Shown here one piece after another: positions 42,363-51,804 of a DNA stretch of 64,000 nt. Every line of letters starts with the position of its first letter. The stretch's first letter is position 1. The position numbers were made by a program, and so were the translations under genes. Below the pieces are notes generated by a model. It worked only from the letters and a program-made list of their open reading frames with translations. It was not told the origin of the DNA and did not search any database. This DNA comes from DASSUW01 sp963792385. GTDB taxonomy: Bacteria; Actinomycetota; Thermoleophilia; Solirubrobacterales; Solirubrobacteraceae. The DNA lies in contig CAWBVZ010000003.1 of assembly GCA_963792385.1 (NCBI GenBank), positions 186,001-250,000 of the forward strand. Reading direction: 5' to 3'.

Positions 42363-42758
42363 ATGAAGTACCTGCTCACGATCTACGCCGACGAGTCGCG
42401 CTGGGCCGACGCATCACCTGAGGACGTCCAGCAGATCATGGCGGCGTACGGCGCGTTCGGCCAGGCGGCGCAGGAGGCCGGTGTCCTGATCGGCGGCGAG
42501 GGCCTGCAGCCCTCGAGCAGCGCTACCACGGTGCGCGTGCGCGACAACGAGACGGTGACCACCGACGGGCCGTTCGCGGAGACGCGCGAGCAGCTCGGCG
42601 GCTACTACCTGGTCGACTGCCGCGACCTCGACGAGGCGATCGGCTGGGCCGCGCGCATCCCCGACGCCAACGTCGGCACGATCGAGGTCCGCCCGGTGAT
42701 GGACTACGACGCCGCGAACGCCGACCAGCACGAGCAGGCCGTGCAGGCGCAGGGCTGA
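42363..42758 (+). CDS. YCII-related (DGPF) domain protein
   Basis: A 131-residue ferredoxin-like-fold protein. KYLLTIYADESRWADASPEDVQQIM, TVRVRDNETVTTDGPFAETREQLGGYYLVDCRDLDEAIGWAARIP and IEVRPVMDY give the DGPF/YCII signature. These proteins are almost always encoded beside ECF sigma factors of the SigJ/ECF42 type, as here. Their biochemical role is unknown. It is 47% or so similar by eye to the next gene, clearly a tandem duplicate. A clear GGAGGT precedes it. Confidence 0.88.
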   Translation: MKYLLTIYADESRWADASPEDVQQIMAAYGAFGQAAQEAGVLIGGEGLQPSSSATTVRVRDNETVTTDGPFAETREQLGGYYLVDCRDLDEAIGWAARIPDANVGTIEVRPVMDYDAANADQHEQAVQAQG

Positions 42759-42761
42759 GCC

Positions 42762-43154
42762 ATGAGATTCCTTCTGCTGCTGTACGGAGACGAGTCGAAG
42801 TGGGCGGACGCGTCGCCCGAGGACGTGGGGGCGATCATGAACGCCTATGAGGTGTTCAGCCGCGAGGTGACGGAGGCGGGCGCCTTCGTCGCGGGTGAGG
42901 GGCTCGACCTGACCAGCGCGGCGAGGACCCTGCGCGTGCGCGACGGCCAGGAGCTGCTCACCGACGGGCCGTTCGCGGAGACGCGCGAGCAGCTCGGCGG
43001 GTTCTACGTGCTCGAGTGCAAGGACATCGACGAGGCGCTGGGCTGGGCCGCCAAGATCCCCGACGTGACCGACGGCTGCGTCGAGGTGCGGCCGGTCATG
43101 GACTACGAGGCCGCCGGCGCCGAGGCGCCCGAGTACGGCCGAGCGGAGGCCTGA
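42762..43154 (+). CDS. YCII-related (DGPF) domain protein, tandem duplicate
   Basis: A 130-residue paralogue of the preceding gene: RFLLLLYGDESKWADASPEDVGAIM, LRVRDGQELLTDGPFAETREQLGGFYVLECKDIDEALGWAAKIP and VEVRPVMDYE align with it along their whole length. It begins 3 nt after the first YCII stop and ends with TGA overlapping the presumed CTG start of the ECF factor. It probably acts with that sigma factor as in other ECF42 loci. Confidence 0.88.
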   Translation: MRFLLLLYGDESKWADASPEDVGAIMNAYEVFSREVTEAGAFVAGEGLDLTSAARTLRVRDGQELLTDGPFAETREQLGGFYVLECKDIDEALGWAAKIPDVTDGCVEVRPVMDYEAAGAEAPEYGRAEA

Positions 43155-44377
43155 GGCTGAGCGCACCCGGGGCAGCGATCGACCGTCTGTTCCGGCGTGA
43201 GTCCGGACAGGCGGTCGCCGCCCTGGCGCGCGCGTTCGGCGACCTCGAGAGCGCCGAGGAGGCGGTCCAGGACGCGTTCGTGATCGCGCTCGAGCGCTGG
43301 CCGCGCGACGGGGTCCCGCCGAACCCGGCGGCGTGGATCGTGCTCACGGCGCGGCGGCGCGCGATCGACCGGCTGCGCCGCGAGCGCCGGCGCCCGCCGG
43401 CGCGACTCGAGGCGCTCGGCGGGGGTGGCGCGGAGCCCCCGAGCGCGATCCCGGACGAGCGGCTCGAGCTGATCTTCGCGTGCTGCCATCCGGCGCTCGC
43501 GCCGGAGTCGCGCGTGGCGCTCACGCTGCGCGCGCTCGGCGGCCTCTCGACGCGCGAGGTGGCGCGTGCCTTCCTCGTCTCCGAGGACGCGATGGCGCAG
43601 CGGCTCCAGCGGGCAAAGCGCAAGCTGCGCGATGCCGGCATCCGCTTCGATCTGCCGCGCGACGAGGACCTGCCGGCGCGCCGCGCCTCGGTGCTGGCCA
43701 CGCTCTACCTCGTCTTCAACGAGGGCTACGCCGCAACCGCCGGCGACGCGCTCGTGCGGCGCGACCTATGCGCGGAGGCGATCAGGCTCACGCGCGTGCT
43801 GTGCGCGCTGCTGCCGGACGAGCCCGAGGCGCTGGCGCTGCTCGCGCTCATGCTCCTGCACGACTCGCGCCGCGAGGCGCGCGTGGACGCGGACGGCGAG
43901 CTGGTGCTGCTCGACGACCAGGACCGGACCCGCTGGGACCGCGCGGCGATCGCCGAGGGGAGCGGGCTGGTCGAGCGCGCGCTCGCGCTCGGCGAGCCCG
44001 GCCCCTACGCGCTGCAGGCGTTCATCGCCACCGAGCACAGCCGGCCCGGCGGGCCGGACTGGGTGCGCGTGGCAGGTGCCTACGACCGCCTGCTCGCCGT
44101 CCAGGGCGGGCCGGTGGTGGCGCTCAACCGCGCGGTCGCGGTCGCGATGGCGCACGGGCCGGCGGCAGGGCTGGCACTGATCGACGAGCTGGCGGAGGAG
44201 CTCGACGGCTACCACCTGCTGCACTCGGCCCGCGCCGACCTGCTGCGCCGGCTCGACCGCCGCGAGGAGGCGATCGACGCGTACCGTCGCGCGCTGGCGC
44301 TGGCGGCCAACCCGGTCGAACGCGGGTTCCTCGAACGGCGGCTGCGGGAGCTCGACGACGCCGTCAGGCGTCCATGA
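43151..44377 (+). CDS. ECF sigma factor with C-terminal helical extension (ECF42/DUF6596)
   Basis: About 408 residues. Region sigma2 (residues 8-75, AVAALARAFGDLESAEEAVQDAFVIALERWP) and sigma4 (residues 105-165, with SREVARAFLVS-like helix TREVARAFLVSEDAMAQRLQRAKRKL) are followed by a TPR-like extension with the DUF6596 region (ASVLATLYLVFNEGYAA). ECF42 proteins have this design and use the extension, not an anti-sigma factor, for control. The frame has no ATG or GTG near the start; CTG 43151, overlapping the YCII stop (CTGA), is my best guess and is uncertain. It overlaps the convergent FliA-like gene by 14 bp. Confidence 0.85.
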   Translation: MRLSAPGAAIDRLFRRESGQAVAALARAFGDLESAEEAVQDAFVIALERWPRDGVPPNPAAWIVLTARRRAIDRLRRERRRPPARLEALGGGGAEPPSAIPDERLELIFACCHPALAPESRVALTLRALGGLSTREVARAFLVSEDAMAQRLQRAKRKLRDAGIRFDLPRDEDLPARRASVLATLYLVFNEGYAATAGDALVRRDLCAEAIRLTRVLCALLPDEPEALALLALMLLHDSRREARVDADGELVLLDDQDRTRWDRAAIAEGSGLVERALALGEPGPYALQAFIATEHSRPGGPDWVRVAGAYDRLLAVQGGPVVALNRAVAVAMAHGPAAGLALIDELAEELDGYHLLHSARADLLRRLDRREEAIDAYRRALALAANPVERGFLERRLRELDDAVRRP

Positions 44378-45194
44378 GCTCGAGCACTTCGTCGTGCCCG
44401 TGCAGGCGATCGTGCAGCTTGGCGCGGATGCCCGAGTGCAGCTGCGAGATGCGCGATTCCGTGACGCCCATGACCTGCCCGACCTCGCGCAGCGTGAGGT
44501 GCTTGACGTACAGCAGCACGCACACCTCCTGCTCGCGCGTGGAGAGCGTGGCGAACGCCTCGCGGAACGCGCGCTTGCTGTCGTTCAGCATCGCGGCGTG
44601 CTCGGGCCGGCTGCGCATGTCGCCGGACGGGAGCAGCTCCATCCGCTCGATGCCCTCGCCGTCCGGTGCCTCGGCCGCGGTCGCGTTCAGCGAGCCGACC
44701 TCGGCGCGGGCGACGTCACCGCGATGGTTGCGCAGCTCGTCGACAGAGACGGCCAGCGCGTCGGCCAGCTCGTCGTCGGTCGGCTCGCGATGGTGGATCG
44801 CGCGGAATGACCGCGCTGCGGCCACGGCCTGGCGGTCGAAGCGGCGCACCGACCGGGGCGCCCAGTCCTGGCGCCGCAGCTCGTCGAGCACCGCGCCGTG
44901 GATGCGCGTCCACAGGAACTGCTCGAGCGTCGCGCCGCGCGCGGGGTCGTAGCGGTCGATCGAGGTGATCAGCGCCTCGAGGCCGTGCGAGATGTAGTCG
45001 TCGGCCTCCTGGTGTGAGGGCACCTCGCGAATCTTGCGGTACACGATGTACTTGACCAGTGGGGCGTAGGTCATGATCAGCCGGTCGCGCAGCCGCGCGT
45101 CCCCCGTGGCCTTGTACTTGCGCCACAGCGCGAGCACCTCGACCTGCGACACGCGTCGTTTGTCGGGCGTGGTCAATGTTGTCGCAGTCGACAC
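44364..45194 (-). CDS. FliA/WhiG-type RNA polymerase sigma factor
   Basis: A 276-residue group 3 sigma factor. Region 2 is LIMTYAPLVKYIVYRKIREVPSHQEADDYISHGLEALITSIDRYDPARGATLEQFLWTRIHGAVLDELRRQDW in overview; region 3 has IHHREPTDDELADALAVSVDEL, and region 4 TLSTREQEVCVLLYVKHLTLREVGQVMGVTESRISQLHSGI. The GTG at 45194 is preceded by a G-rich ribosome-binding site. There is no flagellar or sporulation gene nearby, so the target genes are unknown. A CACC-N7-GGTG repeat lies about 30 nt upstream of the start. Confidence 0.9.
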   Translation of the reverse strand: MSTATTLTTPDKRRVSQVEVLALWRKYKATGDARLRDRLIMTYAPLVKYIVYRKIREVPSHQEADDYISHGLEALITSIDRYDPARGATLEQFLWTRIHGAVLDELRRQDWAPRSVRRFDRQAVAAARSFRAIHHREPTDDELADALAVSVDELRNHRGDVARAEVGSLNATAAEAPDGEGIERMELLPSGDMRSRPEHAAMLNDSKRAFREAFATLSTREQEVCVLLYVKHLTLREVGQVMGVTESRISQLHSGIRAKLHDRLHGHDEVLELMDA

Positions 45195-45261
45195 GTAGTG
45201 TGCGTCCCCCCGCAGGCGCGCAATTACACCACCAAACGGTGAAATTGGCCGAATGGCGCGC

Positions 45262-46188
45262 TTACGGGATCACTACCCACTTGCGCGCCGGGCCGTCATT
45301 GCCGGTGCCCAGCGCATGCGACAGGTCGTCGAGCCCGATCGGGCCGGCGGACAGGCTGCGCCAGTCGAGCGCGCCGTCGGCCAGCAGCGCCAGCGCCCGG
45401 TCGACCTCCTCGCGCGAGTGGTGGAAGGCGCCGCGGAGGTCGAGTTCGTCGTAGTGCAGCGGGCGCGTCGGCAGGCTGGCGTCGGCGTCGCCCTTGCAGC
45501 CGCCGACGAACACCACACAGCCGCCCGGGGCGCACGCCTGGACCGCTGTGCGCCAGGCATCCGGCCGGCCGACGGCCTCGAACACGACGTCGTGGTCCGT
45601 CAGCCGCTCGGCGCTCATCGCGCCCGCCGCCTCGGCCTGGGCGCGGCGCTCGGGGTGCCGGTCGGCGACCGTCACCGTGCGGCCGTCGGCCACCAGCAGG
45701 GCGGCGAGCATCTGGCCCATCGGGCCGCCGCCCAGCACCCCGGCGTCGGGTGCCGCGGGGCGGACCGGCGCGCGGGCGATCGCGTGCACGGCGGCGGCGA
45801 GCGGCTCGGCCATCGCGGCGGCCGCCGGATCGAGCCCGTCCGGCACGGCGTGCAGCGCGGCCTCGGGAGCGGCCATCCGCTCGGCAAAGCCGCCGAACAC
45901 CCAGCGCGCGTCGCGGCAGATCTGCGGCCGTCCGGCGGTGCAGTGGCGGCAATTCCCGCACGCCACCGAGTCGCCGACCAGCACGCGCTCGTCCGTGTCC
46001 TCGCGGATCCCGCAGGTCTCGTGGCCGAACACCGCGGGATAGGGACCGAGCAGCGGGTGGCCGCGGCGCCACATCTTCACGTCGGTGCCGCAGGTGGTCA
46101 CCGCCTCGATCCGGACCACGACCTCGTCCGTCGCCGGGACCGGGTCTTCGACCTCGACCACGCGCAGGTCCTCGAGCCCGAACAGCAT
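45262..46188 (-). CDS. Zinc-dependent medium-chain dehydrogenase, second of a pair
   Basis: A 308-residue MDR-family alcohol or polyol dehydrogenase. TCGTDVKMW and FGHETCG give the catalytic zinc ligands; VACGNCRHCTAGRPQIC holds the four Cys of the structural zinc site; LGGGPMGQMLAALLVADG is the NAD-binding motif. The segment between GHE and the structural zinc site is unusually short. The ATG lies 8 bp downstream of the other dehydrogenase gene's stop. With mtnA upstream it forms a three-gene operon that may convert a phosphorylated or free deoxy sugar; the substrate is unknown. Confidence 0.85.
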   Translation of the reverse strand: MLFGLEDLRVVEVEDPVPATDEVVVRIEAVTTCGTDVKMWRRGHPLLGPYPAVFGHETCGIREDTDERVLVGDSVACGNCRHCTAGRPQICRDARWVFGGFAERMAAPEAALHAVPDGLDPAAAAMAEPLAAAVHAIARAPVRPAAPDAGVLGGGPMGQMLAALLVADGRTVTVADRHPERRAQAEAAGAMSAERLTDHDVVFEAVGRPDAWRTAVQACAPGGCVVFVGGCKGDADASLPTRPLHYDELDLRGAFHHSREEVDRALALLADGALDWRSLSAGPIGLDDLSHALGTGNDGPARKWVVIP

Positions 46189-46196
46189 CGCCGCCC

Positions 46197-47159
46197 TCAC
46201 GGCACGACCACCGCCTTCAGCACGGTGCCGTCGCGCTGCGCGGCCAGCGCCACTCCGGTGTCGGCGAGCGCGAACGGCGCCGTCAGCAGCTCGTCCACCG
46301 GGACCGCGCCGCGGCGCAGCAGCGCGAGCGCCGCGCGCATGTCGGCCGGCCCTGCCGACCAGCTCGCGGTCACGCGCAGCTCGCGCTCGAACACGGTCCA
46401 GCCCTCGATCGCCAGCGGCGTGCCCGGCTCCGGCGGCGCGTACAGGCACAGCGTGCCGCCGGGCGCGAGCGCCTCGGCTGCGGTGGCGATCGCCGCCGGG
46501 CTCTCCGTGCACACCATCGCCACGTCGACCGGTTCGTTCCCGTGCGCGGCGGCGCCCCACGCCTCGGCGCGTGCGAGCCGCTCCGGGTCCGGCTCGCGCA
46601 CCCACACGGCATCGACGCCGCGGGCGTGCGCCGCCGCCACGTGCAGGAGCCCGCTGCAGCCGGCGCCGACCACGAGCAGGCTGTCGCCCGGCCGGATCCC
46701 CGCGCGGTCCTGCGCCCGCAGCGCGCAGCCGAGCGGCTCGGTGACGGTCGCCGCCACCGGCTCGAGGCCGTCGAGCGGGAGCAGCTCGCCGACGAGCTCG
46801 GGCTCGATCCGCACATACTCGGCGAAGCCGCCGGGATCGAGCGCCGTCGAGCGGAACCGCTCGCACAGCGTCTCGTGGCCGTGCAGGCAGCGGCGGCACT
46901 CGCCGCACGGCGCGTGGTGGTGGATCGCGACACGGTCGCCGACCCGCAGGCCGCGCACGTCCGCGCCGACCTCGACCACCTCTCCGGCCGGCTCGTGCCC
47001 GAGCACCGCCGGCAGCTTGCGCCGCACGTACCAGCCGACGTCGGAGCCGCACGTCGCGCACGCGAGCACGCGGCACACGACGTCGCCCGGCCCGCACACG
47101 GGGTCAGGCCGCTCCTCGATCCGCGTGTCGTCGACGGCGACGGAGAGGGCGACCTTCAC
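46197..47159 (-). CDS. Zinc-dependent medium-chain dehydrogenase, first of a pair
   Basis: A 320-residue MDR dehydrogenase. ATCGSDVGWY and LGHEPAGEVVEVG hold catalytic zinc ligands, HAPCGECRRCLHGHETLC the structural zinc Cys quartet, and LLVVGAGCSGLLHVAAA the NAD-binding motif. The GTG start at 47159 overlaps the mtnA stop (GTGA), showing translational coupling. It resembles threonine and L-iditol dehydrogenases, but the substrate cannot be assigned. It is a paralogue of the next gene. Confidence 0.85.
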   Translation of the reverse strand: MKVALSVAVDDTRIEERPDPVCGPGDVVCRVLACATCGSDVGWYVRRKLPAVLGHEPAGEVVEVGADVRGLRVGDRVAIHHHAPCGECRRCLHGHETLCERFRSTALDPGGFAEYVRIEPELVGELLPLDGLEPVAATVTEPLGCALRAQDRAGIRPGDSLLVVGAGCSGLLHVAAAHARGVDAVWVREPDPERLARAEAWGAAAHGNEPVDVAMVCTESPAAIATAAEALAPGGTLCLYAPPEPGTPLAIEGWTVFERELRVTASWSAGPADMRAALALLRRGAVPVDELLTAPFALADTGVALAAQRDGTVLKAVVVP

Positions 47160-48184
47160 GCCACCCTCGCGACCGTGTCGGCCGTCACCGGCCGCGCCGC
47201 GCCGTGCTCGGTGACGAGCGCCCACACGAGGTCGGCGGGCGTGACGTCGAACGCCGGGTTGCGGCACGGCGTCCCCGCGATCGTGAGCAGCGTGCCGCCG
47301 GCGGCGCGGACCTCGTCGGCGTCGCGCTCCTCGATCTCGATGTCCTCGCCGCTGGGCAGCCGCAGGTCGATCGAGGAGGACGGCCCGGCGGCCACGAACG
47401 GCACGCCGGCGGCGCCGGCCGCGAGCGCGAGGGCGTAGGTGCCGACCTTGTTGGCGACGTCTCCGTTCGCGGCGACGCGGTCGAACCCGGTCACGACCGC
47501 GTGCGCCGCGCCCGTGCGCAGGAGCCCGGCCGCCGCCGCGTCCACCAGCAGCGCGTGCTCGATCCCGAGGCGGCGGAGCTCCCACACGGTCAGCCGCGCG
47601 CCCTGCAGCAGCGGCCGCGCCTCGCACGCCAGCACCTGCACCGGGCGGCGGTCCGCCAGCTCGGCGATCACGCCGAGGCCGGTCCCGCGGCCGGACGCGG
47701 CGAGCGCGCCGGAATTGCAATGCGTCATCACGGTCACCGGCCCGGGCGGAAGCACCGTGTCGAGCGCGTCGGCGCCGTGGCGGGCGAGCGCGGCACTGGC
47801 CGCCTCGTCGTCGCGATGGATCGCCTCGGCCGCCTCGCGGGCCGCCTCCGGCCCGTCGGCCAGCACCGCCGCGACGATCCGCTCCACCGCCCAGCCGAGG
47901 TTGCGCGCCGTCGGCCGCGCGCCGGCGAGGGTCGCGGCGCCGCGCTCGAGCGCCTCGGTGGTCGGCGTGCGCGTGACCTCCATCGCCAATCCGTAGGCCG
48001 CGGCAACGCCGATCAGCGGGGCGCCGCGAACCGCCAGCCGGCGGATCGCCGCCGCCGTGTCGGCGGCGCCGGAGAGCGTCAGCACGACCTCCTCGGCCGG
48101 CAGCCGAGTCTGGTCGAGCACGTGCAGCGCAGCACCGTCCCAGCGCAGCGGCGGTGGGGTGTCGAGGCGCGCGGGGGTGGCCAT
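47156..48184 (-). CDS. mtnA: S-methyl-5-thioribose-1-phosphate isomerase or related aldose-1-phosphate isomerase
   Basis: A 342-residue isomerase of the methionine salvage family, which converts an aldose 1-phosphate to the ketose. THCNSGALAASGRGTGLGVI has the catalytic Cys, and VVTGFDRVAANGDVANKVGTYALAL the catalytic Asp and the phosphate loop; the eIF2B-like C-terminal fold is complete. Other methionine salvage genes (mtnB, mtnD, mtnK) are absent from the window; instead two zinc dehydrogenases follow in the operon. The true substrate may be 5-methylthioribose 1-phosphate or 5-deoxyribose 1-phosphate. It is divergent from the ABC exporter by 18 bp. Confidence 0.86.
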   Translation of the reverse strand: MATPARLDTPPPLRWDGAALHVLDQTRLPAEEVVLTLSGAADTAAAIRRLAVRGAPLIGVAAAYGLAMEVTRTPTTEALERGAATLAGARPTARNLGWAVERIVAAVLADGPEAAREAAEAIHRDDEAASAALARHGADALDTVLPPGPVTVMTHCNSGALAASGRGTGLGVIAELADRRPVQVLACEARPLLQGARLTVWELRRLGIEHALLVDAAAAGLLRTGAAHAVVTGFDRVAANGDVANKVGTYALALAAGAAGVPFVAAGPSSSIDLRLPSGEDIEIEERDADEVRAAGGTLLTIAGTPCRNPAFDVTPADLVWALVTEHGAARPVTADTVARVA

Positions 48185-48202
48185 CGGGCACGATGCTAGG
48201 CG

Positions 48203-49041
<839 letters not shown>

Positions 49042-49045
<4 letters not shown>

Positions 49046-49896
49046 GGGCCGTCGGCATCATCGCCGTGTTCTCGCTGCGCGAGTCGCTGCGCCGCCGCGT
49101 GTTCCTCGTCGTCGGGCTGCTGACGGTCGCGTTCCTCGTCCTCTACGGGCTCGGCACGTGGCAGCTGTTCAAGTCGGTCGACGAGTTCGAGGCGCCGATC
49201 GACGGCATCGAGGCAAAGACGGTCGCGGGCGCGACGATCCTCGGCCTGGCGATGTTCGCAACGCTGTTCCTCGGCACGATCCTTGCCGTCTTCCTCACGC
49301 TCGGCGCGGTGCGCGGCGACGCCGAGCGCGGTCTCCTGCAGCCGGTGCTGGTGCGGCCGCTGAGCCGCCGGACGGTGCTGCTGGGCCGGTTCGTCGCGGC
49401 GGCGACGGTCTGCGCGGCATACGTGATCGTCGTGTTCCTGTGCACGACGGTCATCACGTGGGTGTTCAGCGACTGGTGGCCGGACCGCACCGTGGTGCCC
49501 GCGCTCCAGCTCGCCGCGGGCGTGTCGATCCTTGCCGCGCTGTCGCTCGGCGGGTCGGTGATGCTCGCCTCGACCGCCAACGGGATCGCGGTGTTCATGC
49601 TCTTCGGCGCTGGCCTGACCGCCGGCCTCCTCGGTCAGATCGGCGAGGCGCTCGGCTCGCACACGCTCGATCAAGTGTCGAACTACGTCAGCTGGGCGCT
49701 GCCGTTCGAGGCGCTCTACCAGGCGGCGCTGAGCGCGATCACGGTGGACACGATCGGCTACACGCGGCTGGCGATCGAGCTCGGCCCGTTCGGCGGCGCC
49801 GAGGCGGCCGGGCCGCTGCTGTGGCCGTGGTCGGTCGTGTACCTGGCGCTGGTCGGCGCGGCCTCGGCGGCCGCGTTCGCACGACGCGATTTGTGA
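49042..49896 (+). CDS. ABC-2 type permease
   Basis: A 284-residue membrane subunit with six helices: VFLVVGLLTVAFLVLYGLG, TILGLAMFATLFLGTILAVFLTL, TVCAAYVIVVFLCTTVITW, ALQLAAGVSILAALSLGGSV, VFMLFGAGLTAGLLGQI and a last one near residue 262. RGDAERGLLQPVLVRPLSRRTVLLGRF after the second helix is a typical ABC-2 cytoplasmic loop. GTG 49042 overlaps the ATPase gene. Together they form a minimal exporter. Confidence 0.85.
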
Positions 49897-49928
49897 TCCT
49901 GGGCCTGCCGCGCCGGGTACGCCCGGCC

Positions 49929-51314
49929 ATGGGCGAGCTACAGACAGGACTCAAGCGCCGGCACGTGACGATGATCGCGCTGGGAGGGGTGATCGGCGCC
50001 GGGCTGTTCGTGGGCTCGGGCGCGGTGATCAACCAGACCGGCCCGGCGGCGGTGCTCTCGTACCTGCTCGCGGGGATCCTGGTCGTGTTCGTGATGCGGA
50101 TGCTCGGCGAGATGGCAGTCGCCAACCCTCGCACCGGCTCGTTCGCCGACTACGCGCGGCTGTCACTCGGCAATTGGGCCGGATTCGCGACCGGCTGGCT
50201 GTACTGGTGGTTCTGGGTGATCGTGCTCGCGATCGAGGCGGTGGCGGGCGCCGAGATCATCCAGCGCTGGTTCGACGTGCCGATCTGGGCCACCAGCCTC
50301 GTGCTGATGCTCCTGCTCACGCTCACGAACCTCGCCTCCGTGCGGTCCTACGGCGAGTTCGAGTTCTGGTTCGCCTCGATCAAGGTCGCGGCGATCATCG
50401 CGTTCATCTGCCTCGCGCTCGCCTTCGCGCTCGGGCTGACCGGCGGTGACGGCGGCGTCAGCCACCTCACGAGCGAGGGCGGGTTCGCGCCCGAGGGCAT
50501 CGGAAAGGTGCTGACCGGCGTCGTGATCGTCATCTTCGCGTTCGTCGGAGCGGAGATCGCCACGATCGCGGCGGCGGAGTCCGACGAGCCGAAGCAGGCG
50601 GTGACGAAGGCGACGAACTCGGTGATCGGCCGCGTGCTCGTGTTCTACGTGCTGTCCGTGTTCCTGATCGTCGCGATCCTGCCGTGGAACAGCACGAAGC
50701 TCGGCGAGTCGCCGTTCGTGGCTGCGCTCGACCTGATCGGCATCCCGGGTGCGGCCGACGTGATGAACGCGGTCGTGCTGACCGCGGTGCTGTCGTGCCT
50801 GAACTCGGGGATCTACGTCGCCTCTCGGATGATGTTCGCGCTCGCCAACCAGGGCGACGCGCCGCAGTGGAGCGTGCAGCTCAACTCGCGCGGCGTGCCC
50901 GCTCGGGCGATCCTGCTTGCGACGTCGGTCGGCTACGTGTCGGTCATCGCCGCCGCGCTGTGGCCCGAGACGATCTTCCTGTGGCTCGTGAACTCGTCCG
51001 GCGCCGTCGCGCTGTTCGTGTACCTGCTGATCGCGGTGTCCGAGCTGCGGATGCGCGCGCGGCTGGAGCGCGAGGATCCGGAGAAGCTCGAGGTGCGCAT
51101 GTGGGGCTACCCGTGGCTGACGTGGATCGTGATCGTCGCGATCGTCGTCGTGATCGGCTCGATGGCGTTCGTCGAGGACGTCCGGTCACAGCTGTGGTGG
51201 AGCCTCGGCAGCCTCGCGGTCGTGTTCGGCGCCTACGGCCTGCGTACGATCCACGGATCGCAGCGCAGGACACACCCGAGCGGCGCGCGGACGTCGTCCG
51301 TCTCGACCGGCTGA
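49929..51314 (+). CDS. APC-family amino acid permease (GabP/AroP-like)
   Basis: A 461-residue 12-helix transporter. LKRRHVTMIALGGVIGAGLFVGSG is the family's first helix with the G-x-G-x-G substrate loop; EMAVANPRTGSFADYA, TGWLYWWFWVIVLAIEAVAGAEI and FAFVGAEIATIAAAESDEPKQAV are the other signatures. Amino acid or GABA uptake is probable; the exact substrate cannot be told. ATG 49929 is supported by the position of the first helix; a GTG at 49893 that overlaps the permease stop is an alternative. Confidence 0.88.
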   Translation: MGELQTGLKRRHVTMIALGGVIGAGLFVGSGAVINQTGPAAVLSYLLAGILVVFVMRMLGEMAVANPRTGSFADYARLSLGNWAGFATGWLYWWFWVIVLAIEAVAGAEIIQRWFDVPIWATSLVLMLLLTLTNLASVRSYGEFEFWFASIKVAAIIAFICLALAFALGLTGGDGGVSHLTSEGGFAPEGIGKVLTGVVIVIFAFVGAEIATIAAAESDEPKQAVTKATNSVIGRVLVFYVLSVFLIVAILPWNSTKLGESPFVAALDLIGIPGAADVMNAVVLTAVLSCLNSGIYVASRMMFALANQGDAPQWSVQLNSRGVPARAILLATSVGYVSVIAAALWPETIFLWLVNSSGAVALFVYLLIAVSELRMRARLEREDPEKLEVRMWGYPWLTWIVIVAIVVVIGSMAFVEDVRSQLWWSLGSLAVVFGAYGLRTIHGSQRRTHPSGARTSSVSTG

Positions 51315-51637
51315 TCCGGGACACGCTCCCGGATCTCGAGGTCGAGGAGTCCGACGGCGGCATCGGCTACGGGCCGTTCCACTACCGCTACGCCTCCGGG
51401 CGCGAGGGCGACACGTACCGGGTGTCGCTGGCGAGCCGCAAGGCCGGCATCTCGCTGTACATCCTCGCGTTGACCGAGGACGGCCGGTACCTCGCCGAGT
51501 CGCGCGCCGGCCGGTTCCCGAAGGCGAACGTCGGCAAGAGCTGCGTGCGCTTCAAGCGGCTCGACGATCTCGACGAGTCCGCGTTGCGCGAGCTGCTCAG
51601 CGAGGCCGGGCGGCTGCCGGCCCCCGGCGCCGTGTAG
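51194..51637 (+). CDS. DUF1801-like protein, start uncertain
   Basis: The recognisable part (from about 51290) encodes RRADVVRLDRLIRDTLPDLEVEESDGGIGYGPFHYRYASGREG in overview, then YRVSLASRKAGISLYILAL and a C-terminal RFKRLDDLDESALRELLSEAG. This matches the YdhG/DUF1801 family, which has an SCP2-like or iron-chaperone-like fold. The only start codons in frame are GTG 51194 and 51197, inside the permease gene, and translation may be coupled. I cannot fix the start. Function is unknown. Confidence 0.68.
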   Translation: MVEPRQPRGRVRRLRPAYDPRIAAQDTPERRADVVRLDRLIRDTLPDLEVEESDGGIGYGPFHYRYASGREGDTYRVSLASRKAGISLYILALTEDGRYLAESRAGRFPKANVGKSCVRFKRLDDLDESALRELLSEAGRLPAPGAV

Positions 51638-51642
51638 CGCCG

Positions 51643-51798
51643 GCGAACGTCAACTGCGGCATTAAGGGAGTGGGATCGAGGGGGGTGTGTCACGTTGACG
51701 CCCCTATAGGACAACGTTTGTGAACCACCCCCTGATCGCGCGCCCTCATCGTCCGTAAACGGACACCCGCTTCCCTACCCAGCGCAGTTGACGTTCGC
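51643..51798 (+). ncRNA. Candidate structured RNA in a convergent intergenic region
   Basis: The segment is closed by a perfect 16-bp inverted repeat, GCGAACGTCAACTGCG (51643-51658) and its complement (51783-51798). Inside, AGGGA and GTGGG pair with TCCCT and CCCGC (one G-U pair that works only on the plus strand), GGGGGTG pairs with CACCCCC, ACGTTG pairs with CAACGT, and GTCCGT-AA-ACGGAC makes a side hairpin. Nearly all the 167-bp gap between the DUF1801 and glutaredoxin stops is structured. It could be a small RNA, a large bidirectional terminator or a mobile element's ends. No known RNA family was recognised. Confidence 0.5.
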
Positions 51799-51804
51799 TG
51801 GTGG

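Noticed and set aside
44209..45260. Promoter motif CACC-N7-GGTG upstream of the FliA-like gene as a member of the 17-bp family
   Set aside because: Arms and spacing differ (4 bp arms, 7-bp spacer), and the -10 distance does not fit.
51643..51798. Insertion-sequence remnant with terminal inverted repeats
   Set aside because: No target duplication is seen at the ends and no transposase fragment is inside. I kept the structured RNA reading but cannot exclude a miniature element.
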